Below are positions 1 through 6,020 of a stretch of DNA of 6,446 nt, one piece after another (position 1 is the stretch's first letter; each line of letters starts with the position of its first letter). The notes under the pieces are model-generated. The model searched no databases. It was not told where the DNA came from and saw nothing but the letters and a program-made list of their open reading frames with translations. Both the position numbers and the translations under genes were made by a program. Location of the stretch: the NCBI GenBank assembly GCA_023395465.1, contig JAEWZE010000130.1, forward strand, positions 1 through 6,446. The letters are read 5' to 3'. This DNA is from Pseudomonadota bacterium. GTDB taxonomy: Bacteria; Pseudomonadota; Gammaproteobacteria; Xanthomonadales; Xanthomonadaceae.

Positions 1-26
1 TCTTGCCCCTCCCCGCATGCGGAGGA
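1..26. repeat. Degenerate or partial copy of the C/G-rich palindromic repeat
   Basis: It begins with the same TCTTGCCCC-CTCCCC pattern as the better-preserved copy starting at 44, and has the same CGC-xx-GCG centre (CCGC at 13-16, AT, GCGG at 19-22). The outer arms CCT (8-10) and AGG (23-25) still pair but leave two unpaired C's. The G-rich tail found after the second copy is missing. I read it as a decayed or truncated copy. The window starts here, so it may also be the end of a larger repeat cluster or the terminator of an upstream gene that is not visible. Confidence 0.5.
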
Positions 27-43
27 CTCGAAGCGATACGTCG

Positions 44-87
44 TCTTGCCCCCTCCCCCGCCTGCGGGGGAGGGTCGGGGTGGGGGC
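44..87. repeat. Dispersed palindromic intergenic repeat (CCCTCCCCCGC hairpin plus G-rich tail)
   Basis: A perfect 11-bp inverted repeat pairs 51-61 with 64-74 around a 2-base centre (62-63), followed by the tail TCGGGGTGGGGGC (75-87). This arrangement, a C/T-rich arm, CTGC-like centre, G/A-rich arm and then a GGGTGGGG-type tail, matches a repeat I know to be widely dispersed between genes in GC-rich proteobacteria. Its conceptual translation PLPRLRGRVGVG is a recurrent artefact in over-called proteins, and exactly that string appears in the frame starting at 17. As RNA it would fold into a strong hairpin and could end transcription from an upstream gene, although no T-run follows it. The repeat is clearly visible; the family assignment is from memory. 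Confidence 0.7.
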
Positions 88-91
88 AGGG
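66..91 (+). other. Candidate G-quadruplex motif
   Basis: Five G tracts stand close together on the plus strand: 66-70, 72-74, 77-80, 82-86 and 89-91. They are separated by loops of 1, 2, 1 and 2 bases, so any four tracts satisfy the usual G3+ with short-loop rule. The first two tracts are also the right arm of the 51-74 hairpin, so hairpin and quadruplex would compete. The motif lies about 95 bases upstream of tamA on the non-template strand. It may only be a by-product of the repeat sequence; no function can be read from the sequence. Confidence 0.45.
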
Positions 92-96
92 CCGGA

Positions 97-115
97 GCGA
101 CGCAGCCGGCGTCGC
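97..115. other. Small perfect hairpin upstream of tamA
   Basis: GCGACGC (97-103) pairs perfectly with GCGTCGC (109-115) around the 5-base loop AGCCG. There is no T-run after it, so it does not look like an intrinsic terminator. It could be a structured leader element, a dyad protein-binding site, or a chance product of very GC-rich DNA. The seven consecutive pairs are seen directly; any role is open. Confidence 0.35.
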
Positions 116-122
116 ATCGTTC

Positions 123-143
123 CGGCACGGATCGGCACGGATC
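123..143. repeat. Tandem 10-bp direct repeat (GGCACGGATC x2)
   Basis: GGCACGGATC occurs at 124-133 and again immediately at 134-143. The period-10 identity extends one base upstream, to C123. The second copy runs into the 8-bp palindrome CGGATCCG (138-145). The period is about one helical turn, so both copies face the same side of the DNA, as expected for a side-by-side operator. It lies 41 to 61 bases before the tamA start. I do not recognise the motif as a site for a known regulator, and it could be a simple slippage duplication. Confidence 0.5.
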
Positions 144-183
144 CGTTAAACGTCCTTCAACTCCGCTTCGGTATCCTCCCGCG
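144..183 (+). promoter_or_regulatory. Immediate upstream region of tamA; weak promoter candidates, no clear Shine-Dalgarno
   Basis: This is the most AT-rich part of the upstream region and so the likeliest place for the promoter. TTAAAC (146-151) and TATCCT (172-177) resemble -10 or -35 elements only loosely. If TATCCT is a -10 box, transcription would start at or next to the tamA ATG and give a leaderless mRNA. The bases just before the ATG, CGGTATCCTCCCGCG, contain no purine-rich ribosome binding site. No consensus sigma-70 or sigma-E pair with proper spacing is visible. Confidence 0.2.
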
Positions 184-2001
184 ATGCGCCTCCCCCACCG
201 CATTGCCGCCATCGCCGCGTTGTCTTTCCTGTTCGCCAGCGCCGCGCATGCGGTCACCGTGGGCGCGGTCGAGATCCTGGGCCTCGACGAGGACATGACC
301 AACAACGTGCGCGTGTCGCTGTCGCTGGTCGACGCGGCCGGGCAGGAGGTCAGCGGCCGCCGCATGGGCTACCTGGTGCGCGCGGCCGAGGACGAGACGC
401 GCGAGGCGCTGGAGCCGTTCGGCTTCTATTCGCCCGTCATCGAGGTCGAGCGCAGCCGCGAGAACGGCAGCGTCTCGGTGACGATCCGGGTCGATGCGGG
501 CGAACCGGTGCGGGTGCGCAACGCCGACATCGCGATCATCGGCGAAGGCGGCCAGGACCGCTACCTGCAGTCCGACCTGGACGACTTCATCCCCTCGCCC
601 GGCGCGATCTTCAACCACGCCGACTACGAGGACAGCAAGATCCGCATCAGCCGGCGCCTGACCGAGCGCGGCTACTTCGATGCCGACTTCTCCTCGCGCC
701 GGGTCGAGGTCACGCGGGCGCAGAACGCCGCCGACATCGAGCTGGTGTGGACCAGCGGCCGGCGCTACGACATGGGCCCGACCCGCTTCGAGCAGACCCG
801 TCCGATCATCCGCGACGAGCTGCTGGAGCGCCTGGTCTACTGGGACGAGGGCGACTACTACCACCAGGGCCGCATCGACCGCCTGCGCACCTCGCTGGCG
901 CGGCTCGACTACTTCGGCGACATCGAGATCAGGCCCGAGCCCGACGCGGCGATCGACGGGCGGGTACCGGTGAACGTGAAGCTCACCCCGGCCAAGCGCA
1001 ACATCTACACCGCAGGCCTGAGCTACGGCACCGACAGCGGCGCAGGCGTGCGCCTGGGCGCGGAACGCCGCTACGTCAACAGCCGCGGGCACAAGGCGCT
1101 GGCGCAGCTCGACTACGCGCAGAAGCGCAAGACCCTGACCCTGCAATACCGGATCCCCGCCTTCGCCTGGCGCGACGGCTGGTACACGATCAGCGCGCAG
1201 GGCTACGACGAACAGACCGACTACATCGACACCCGCCGCATCGAACTGGTCGGCAGCCGCAGCGGCCAGTACAGCCCGCAGGTGGACCTCGTCGCCTCGC
1301 TGCACGTGCTGCGCGAGCGCTGGGCCTATCCCACCCGCGACGAGGCCACCGATCCGGCCACCCCGCTGGCCTACCGCTATGCGACGTTCACCTTTCCCTC
1401 GGTGCGCGCCGAATACGTCAACGTCGACGACCGCATCTTCCCCACCAGCGGCGCAGGCGGCTCGCTGGTGCTGCGCAGCGGCCTGGAAGGCGCGGGGTCG
1501 GACGCCAGCTTCGCGCAGCTGCATGCGCGCGCCAGCACGTTCAAGGGCATGGGCGACAACGGCCGGCTGATCCTGCGCGCCGAGGCCGGCTACACCTGGA
1601 CCAGCGCGCTGGTGGACATGCCGCCCAGCCTGCGCTTCTACGCCGGTGGCGACCGCAGCATCCGCGGCTACGAGTGGCGCGAGGTCGGACCGCGCATCAC
1701 CCGCTACGAGGAAGACGAGGACGGCGTGCTGCGCGAGACCGGCTACCTCGCCACCGGCGCGCGCAACGTGGTGACGGCCAGCGTGGAGTACGAGCGCTAC
1801 TTCTTCGGCGACTGGGGCGCGGCGGTCTTCGTCGACAGCGGCAGCGCCTTCGACAGCACGTCGCCGGACTGGCATACCGGTGTGGGCATCGGCGCACGCT
1901 GGCGTTCGCCGGTGGGCCCGCTGAAGCTGGACATCGCGCGCGGCCTGGACAATCCGGACTCGCCGTTCACCGTCGGCCTGAGCATCGGGGCGGAATTCTG
2001 A
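184..2001 (+). CDS. tamA: TamA, outer-membrane Omp85-family subunit of the translocation and assembly module
   Basis: The product has 605 residues (577 in E. coli). TamA is the outer-membrane barrel of TAM and receives TamB through its POTRA domains. A Sec signal peptide is clear at 1-23, ending AAHA before VTVGAVEILG. Three POTRA domains follow at about 24-106, 107-193 and 194-268, then a beta-barrel from about 270 to the end. The Omp85 loop-6 motif is present as GGDRSIRGYEW, with IRGY at 493-496. The conserved late-strand motif VFVDSG is at 548-553, and SPVGPLKLD and a C-terminal Phe, the usual outer-membrane sorting signal, follow. These blocks closely match E. coli TamA. I chose the ATG at 184 because it places the signal peptide at the N-terminus. 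The frame stays open back to a TTG at 46, but that stretch only translates the palindromic repeat. The tamB gene follows one base after the stop. BamA is excluded because there are three POTRA domains rather than five and tamB is adjacent. Confidence 0.95.
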   Translation: MRLPHRIAAIAALSFLFASAAHAVTVGAVEILGLDEDMTNNVRVSLSLVDAAGQEVSGRRMGYLVRAAEDETREALEPFGFYSPVIEVERSRENGSVSVTIRVDAGEPVRVRNADIAIIGEGGQDRYLQSDLDDFIPSPGAIFNHADYEDSKIRISRRLTERGYFDADFSSRRVEVTRAQNAADIELVWTSGRRYDMGPTRFEQTRPIIRDELLERLVYWDEGDYYHQGRIDRLRTSLARLDYFGDIEIRPEPDAAIDGRVPVNVKLTPAKRNIYTAGLSYGTDSGAGVRLGAERRYVNSRGHKALAQLDYAQKRKTLTLQYRIPAFAWRDGWYTISAQGYDEQTDYIDTRRIELVGSRSGQYSPQVDLVASLHVLRERWAYPTRDEATDPATPLAYRYATFTFPSVRAEYVNVDDRIFPTSGAGGSLVLRSGLEGAGSDASFAQLHARASTFKGMGDNGRLILRAEAGYTWTSALVDMPPSLRFYAGGDRSIRGYEWREVGPRITRYEEDEDGVLRETGYLATGARNVVTASVEYERYFFGDWGAAVFVDSGSAFDSTSPDWHTGVGIGARWRSPVGPLKLDIARGLDNPDSPFTVGLSIGAEF

Positions 2002-2005
2002 GATG
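1987..2005 (+). promoter_or_regulatory. tamA-tamB translational coupling junction
   Basis: The tamA stop TGA (1999-2001) and the tamB ATG (2003-2005) lie in the string TGAGATG with a single base between them. The only purine-rich stretch before the ATG is GGGGCGGAA (1987-1995), inside the last tamA codons, with GGA about eight bases from the start. This is a modest ribosome binding site at best. Ribosomes ending tamA can restart on tamB directly, which would tie the production of the two partners together. The spacing is observed; the coupling is inferred. Confidence 0.5.
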
Positions 2006-5000
2006 GCCTTCCGACGCCGCCCGCGGCTGCCCGACGACATCACCCCCGAGGAGCGCGAACGGCGCATCGCCGAACTGCGCGAGCGCAGGCGCCGGCGCCT
2101 GCGCGTGCTGGCGATCCGCAGCGCGCTCGTCTCGCTGGTCGTGCTGCTGCTGGCTGGCGCGCTGCTGTACTGGTTGCTGGCCACCTTCGGCGGGCGCGAC
2201 TTCCTGCTCGCGCGCATCAGCGCCGCCCTGCCCGACGGCACCGAGCTGGCCTGGGACCGCGCGCAGGGCCCCGCCTCCGGCCCGCTGACCCTGCACGGCG
2301 TGCGCTACGTGCAGCGCGGCTGCCCCGACGTGGACGGCGAACCGGTGCCCTATGGCGAGTGCGCGGAACCGGCGGTGCTGACCTTCAGCGCAAGGCGGGT
2401 CGTGCTCGACCCGGCGATCATGCCCCTGGTCGGTCGCCGCCTGCGCCTGGACGCGCTGGACGTCGAAGGCGCCACGCTCGACCTGCCCGAGCCGGCGGAC
2501 ACGCCCTTCGAGCTGCCGACCTGGCCGGAGGTGCTGCCGCGCATCGACCTGCCGCTGTCGCTGCAGGCCGACCGCATCCGCGTGGACGGGCTGCGCGTGA
2601 CCCGCTCGGGCGCGGCGCTGGTCGACATCGCCACGATCCGCGGCGGCCTCGACGCGCGCCAGGGCGAACTGCGCATCGCCGGGCTGGTGGTGGACAGCGA
2701 CCGCGGACGCTTTGGCGTCGACGGCGTGTACGCGCCAGGCGACCACTACCGCACCGACCTGACCGCGAGCGCGCTGCTGCCGGCGGCGTTCCCGCGGCCG
2801 CGGCCTCGCATCGGCCTGGTTGCGCGCGGCGACCTCGACCACATGGACGTCGCCGTGGTCGGCCATGCGCCCGAGCCGCTGCGGCTGGCGCTGGCGCTGC
2901 GTGGCAAGGAGTGGAGCCTGCGTGCCTCGTCGGACGCGCTGGATCCCGCGCTGCTTGCCGGCGGCGACGCCGGCGAGCCGCTGTCGTTCACGCTGCTCGC
3001 CGATGGCCGCGGCGGCGCGGCCGACGTGCAGGGCGAGCTGCGTCGCGGCACGCTGCACGCGCTGCTCCAGCCCTCGAAGCTCAGGCTCGAGGAGCAGGTG
3101 CTGGAGCTGCAGCCGCTGGTCGTGGACGTCTTTGGTGGCCGCATCACCGCGCGCGGGCGCGGCAACTTCCGCGAGCCGCGCGCGGCCGGGTTCCGGTTCG
3201 CGGTCAATGCGCGCGGGCTGCGCCTGGCGGGCGATCCGCAGGCGCCCGATGCCGAGCCGGCCGATCCCCCCCCGGCAATCGACATCGACGCCGACCTGGG
3301 CATCGCCGGCACCTCCCGCGCCTGGGCGGTGATGGGCAAGGCCACGCTCGAACGCGACGCCCTGCGCGCCCGGGTCGACCTCGACGGCCGCGGCAATCTC
3401 GAGGCCCTGCGTCTGGTAAGCCTGTCCGCCACCACGCCCGGCGGCCGGCTGGATGCGACCGGGGACATCGGCTGGTCGCCCGCCCTGCACTGGGACCTGG
3501 ACGCGACCCTGGCCGGCTTCGACCCGGGCTACTTCGCACCGGCCTGGAACGGCGCGGTCGACGGCCAGCTGGCCAGCCGCGGCAGCACCCGCGACGACGG
3601 CGGGCTCGACCTGCAGGTGCAGGCCAGCGAACTGGGCGGCAGCCTGCGCGGGCGCGCCATCGCCGGCCAGGCCTCGTTCGCCATGCGCGGGCCGGCGACC
3701 GGCCAGCTGCGCAGCGACTACGAGGGCGAGGTGGCCCTGCGCGTGGGCGACAGCCGCATCGACGCGCGCGGCACCCTGGCCGACCGCCTGCAGCTGGACG
3801 CGCGGCTGGCGCCGCTGGACCTGGCCGACCTGCTGCCCGGCGCCGCCGGCAGCCTGCGCGGCACCGTGCAGGCCGACGGCGCCCGCACCGCGCCGGACGT
3901 GGAGGCCGACCTGCAGGGCGCGGGCCTGCGCTGGAACGATTACGCCGCGGCGACCCTGCGCGTGCAGGGCAGGCTGCCGTGGTCGCGCGGCAGCGGCCAG
4001 CTCTTGGTCGAGGGCGAGGGTTTGAGTGCCGGGGTGGCGCTGGACCGGGTACGCGTCGAGGCGCGCGGTGCGGTCGAGGACCTGCGGCTGGACGCGCGCG
4101 CAGCCAGCGCGGAGTTCGGGACGCTGGCCGTGCAGGGCAGCGCCCGGCGCGGCAACCAAGGCTGGGGCGGCGAACTGGCAGACCTCCACCTGGTGCCGGC
4201 GCGCGGCGCGGACTGGCAGTTGCAGGCGCCGGCGCGGTGGAGCCAGCGCGGCACCGGCTGGACCCTGTCGCGCGCCTGTCTGGACGCCGCGGGCGGCGGC
4301 GGGCTGTGCATCGAGGCGGACTGGCCGCAGCGCGGCCTGTCGCTCGCAGGCAACGGGCTGCCGCTGGCCCTGGTCACGCCCTGGCTGCCTGAGCGCGAAG
4401 GCGGGCGACCGTGGACGCTGCGCGGCGAGGTCGATTTCGACGGCCAGCTGCGTCCGGCCGGCCGCGCCTGGCAGGGCCACCTGGACCTGCGCTCGGCCGA
4501 GGGCGGCCTGCGCAACAGCGCGCGTTCGCGCAGCGACCTGCTCGGCTACCGCGACCTGCGCCTGGAAGCCGACTTCAGTCCCGCGCGCATCGAGGCGACC
4601 CTGGCCACCGTCTTCAACGACGACGGCCACATCCGCGCCCGCGTCGCGACCGGCTGGGAGGCGGCCTCGCCGCTCTCGGGCGAGATCAGCGCCGACACCG
4701 ACGAGCTGACCTGGCTGGAGCTGTTCTCGCCCGACATCGTCGAGCCTGCCGGCCGGCTCACCGCCGACCTCCAGCTGGGCGGACGCCGCTCGGCACCCAC
4801 CCTGGGCGGGCAGGCGCGCCTGAGCGGCTTCAGCACCGAACTGCCGGCACTGGGCATCCTGCTCGAGCAGGGCGAGGTCGCGCTGCGGGCGCAGGACGAC
4901 GGCAGCGCGCTGATCGGCGGCAGCGTCGTCTCCGGCGGCGGCACGCTGGCCGTCGACGGCAGCCTGAACTGGCGCGACAGCAGTGCCCCGCTGCTGCTGC

Positions 5001-5932
5001 GCCTGACCGGCCAGGACGTGGTGGCCTCCAACACGCGCGACCTGCGCATCGTCGCCGACCCCGACATCGAGGTGCGCTACAGCGCCGGCCAGCCGCTGTC
5101 GGTGTCCGGCACGGTCGCCGTGCCCAGCGCGCTGATCGACCTGGAGCGGCTCGACCGGGGCGTCTCGGCCTCACCCGACGTGGTGGTGCTGGATCCGGTC
5201 GACCCGGAAGCCGGCGCCGCCTCGCCGCTGCTGCTCGACCTGACCCTGGCCATGGGCGAGGACGTGCGCCTGCGCGGCTTCGGCCTCGACGGCACGCTCG
5301 GCGGCAGCATGCGCGTGCGCGCCTGGCCCGGGCGCGAGATGACCGGCAGCGGCACGCTCGAGGTCGGCGGCCGCTACACCGCCTATGGGCAGAAGCTGCA
5401 GGTCACGCGCGGACGGCTTACCTTCGACGGGCCGGTGTCCGACCCGAGGCTCGATATCCGCGCCGAGCGCCGGATCGAGGCCGAGGGCATCACCGCCGGC
5501 ATCAGCGTCACCGGCCGCGCCTCGGCGCCGCAGGCCGACGTATACACCGACCCGGCCAGCGACAACTCGCAGGCGCTGTCGTACCTGGCGCTGGGTCGGC
5601 CGCTGTCGAACCTGTCCAGCGCCGAGGGCCGGCAGCTGGACGCGGCCTCGGCCGCGCTCACCGCCGGCGGCAGCATGCTGGCCGGACAGCTGGGCGCGCG
5701 CCTGGGCCTGGACGACGCGGGCGTGTCGGAATCGCGCGCGCTCGGCGGCAGCGTGCTGGGCATCGGCAAGCAGCTCTCGCCGCGGCTCTACGTCGGTTTC
5801 GGTGTGTCGCTGCTGGGCACCGGCCAGGTGCTGACCCTGAAGTACCTGCTGCGGCGCGGCTTCGACATCGAGATCGAATCGAGCACGCGGGAAAGCCGCG
5901 GCTCGATCAACTACCGCATCGAGCGCGATTGA
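2003..5932 (+). CDS. tamB: TamB, inner-membrane-anchored periplasmic subunit of TAM (DUF490)
   Basis: The product has 1309 residues (1259 in E. coli). TamB bridges the periplasm and docks on TamA; in this family a long grooved beta-sheet carries hydrophobic substrates, and roles in outer-membrane protein assembly and phospholipid transport are known. The N-terminus has a cytosolic, Arg-rich stretch (1-39, with RERRRRRLR at 26-34), then one membrane helix at about 40-61 and no cleavage site. Residues 65-950 are alternating short beta strands of AsmA-like type. The conserved DUF490 domain covers roughly the last 350 residues. Its best blocks are YTAYGQKLQVTRGRLTFDGP (1125-1144), DPRLDIRAER (1147-1156) and QALSYLALGRPLS (1190-1202), and the protein ends INYRIERD. 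The only four cysteines form two close pairs, 107/120 and 759/769. A Pro/Asp-rich linker at about 410-424 contains a C8 run. The ATG at 2003 is favoured by its spacing to tamA; an internal GTG at 2105 would remove the Arg-rich tail but keep the helix. YhdP and other AsmA-like proteins are excluded by the C-terminal domain and the tamA neighbour. Confidence 0.95.
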   Translation: MAFRRRPRLPDDITPEERERRIAELRERRRRRLRVLAIRSALVSLVVLLLAGALLYWLLATFGGRDFLLARISAALPDGTELAWDRAQGPASGPLTLHGVRYVQRGCPDVDGEPVPYGECAEPAVLTFSARRVVLDPAIMPLVGRRLRLDALDVEGATLDLPEPADTPFELPTWPEVLPRIDLPLSLQADRIRVDGLRVTRSGAALVDIATIRGGLDARQGELRIAGLVVDSDRGRFGVDGVYAPGDHYRTDLTASALLPAAFPRPRPRIGLVARGDLDHMDVAVVGHAPEPLRLALALRGKEWSLRASSDALDPALLAGGDAGEPLSFTLLADGRGGAADVQGELRRGTLHALLQPSKLRLEEQVLELQPLVVDVFGGRITARGRGNFREPRAAGFRFAVNARGLRLAGDPQAPDAEPADPPPAIDIDADLGIAGTSRAWAVMGKATLERDALRARVDLDGRGNLEALRLVSLSATTPGGRLDATGDIGWSPALHWDLDATLAGFDPGYFAPAWNGAVDGQLASRGSTRDDGGLDLQVQASELGGSLRGRAIAGQASFAMRGPATGQLRSDYEGEVALRVGDSRIDARGTLADRLQLDARLAPLDLADLLPGAAGSLRGTVQADGARTAPDVEADLQGAGLRWNDYAAATLRVQGRLPWSRGSGQLLVEGEGLSAGVALDRVRVEARGAVEDLRLDARAASAEFGTLAVQGSARRGNQGWGGELADLHLVPARGADWQLQAPARWSQRGTGWTLSRACLDAAGGGGLCIEADWPQRGLSLAGNGLPLALVTPWLPEREGGRPWTLRGEVDFDGQLRPAGRAWQGHLDLRSAEGGLRNSARSRSDLLGYRDLRLEADFSPARIEATLATVFNDDGHIRARVATGWEAASPLSGEISADTDELTWLELFSPDIVEPAGRLTADLQLGGRRSAPTLGGQARLSGFSTELPALGILLEQGEVALRAQDDGSALIGGSVVSGGGTLAVDGSLNWRDSSAPLLLRLTGQDVVASNTRDLRIVADPDIEVRYSAGQPLSVSGTVAVPSALIDLERLDRGVSASPDVVVLDPVDPEAGAASPLLLDLTLAMGEDVRLRGFGLDGTLGGSMRVRAWPGREMTGSGTLEVGGRYTAYGQKLQVTRGRLTFDGPVSDPRLDIRAERRIEAEGITAGISVTGRASAPQADVYTDPASDNSQALSYLALGRPLSNLSSAEGRQLDAASAALTAGGSMLAGQLGARLGLDDAGVSESRALGGSVLGIGKQLSPRLYVGFGVSLLGTGQVLTLKYLLRRGFDIEIESSTRESRGSINYRIERD

Positions 5933-5947
5933 CCGCGCGCGAGTTCG

Positions 5948-6005
5948 CCGTGTGGGAGCGCGCTCGCGCGCGAAAGCATTCGCGACCAGGGTCGCTCCCA
6001 CACGG
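5948..6005. repeat. REPIN-like element: two inverted 24-nt REP units, possible bidirectional terminator
   Basis: Perfect 13-bp outer arms (5948-5960 with 5993-6005) enclose an 8x8 internal loop, a perfect 6-bp inner stem (5969-5974 with 5979-5984) and the loop AGCA, all centred on 5976.5. Read as two units, 5951-5974 and the complement of 5979-6002 each have the form TGTGGGA, 6-bp hairpin with a 2-base loop, GAA. The hairpins are GCGCGC-TC-GCGCGC and GCGACC-CT-GGTCGC. The same layout (GTGGGA, GC-rich hairpin, GAA) is known from Pseudomonas REP sequences moved by RAYT transposases. It sits between the convergent ends of tamB and the PfpI-like gene, so it may also end transcription from both sides, although no T-run is present. 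Confidence 0.8.
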
Positions 6006-6020
6006 GCCGGGTGACGGGCT

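Noticed and set aside
51..74. Classical Rho-independent terminator of an upstream gene
   Set aside because: The stem is strong, but the following bases are G-rich rather than a T-run and no upstream gene is visible. It is listed as a repeat, with terminator activity only a possibility.
46..183. In-frame N-terminal extension of TamA from a TTG codon
   Set aside because: The extension encodes Pro/Gly-rich sequence made by the palindromic repeat, and it would bury the signal peptide 46 residues inside the protein. The ATG at 184 gives a normal Sec signal.
17..298. Small plus-strand ORF containing PLPRLRGRVGVG
   Set aside because: That string is the well-known spurious translation of the repeat, and the rest of the frame overlaps tamA out of frame.
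157..2241. Minus-strand open frame of 694 codons opposite tamA
   Set aside because: It is long only because very GC-rich codons leave few stops on the opposite strand. It is rich in Ala, Arg, Val and Gln, shows no domain, and lies fully opposite a clearly recognised gene.
747..2288. Plus-strand frame of 513 codons overlapping tamA and the start of tamB
   Set aside because: It is Arg/Ala/Gly-rich out-of-frame translation crossing a real gene boundary; the other long shifted frames inside tamB (2359-4392, 4411-6378) have the same character.
1967..4630. Minus-strand open frame of 887 codons opposite tamB
   Set aside because: It has the same shadow character as the frame opposite tamA: low-complexity composition, no motif, and full overlap with the conserved tamB frame.
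184..5932. A novel secretion or contractile system
   Set aside because: Both proteins match the conserved TamA/TamB pair across all key motifs, with no extra or fused domains.
5933..6020. CRISPR, tRNA or small RNA gene in the tamB downstream gap
   Set aside because: Only one inverted repeat pair is present, with no array spacing and no cloverleaf; the REPIN explains nearly the whole gap.
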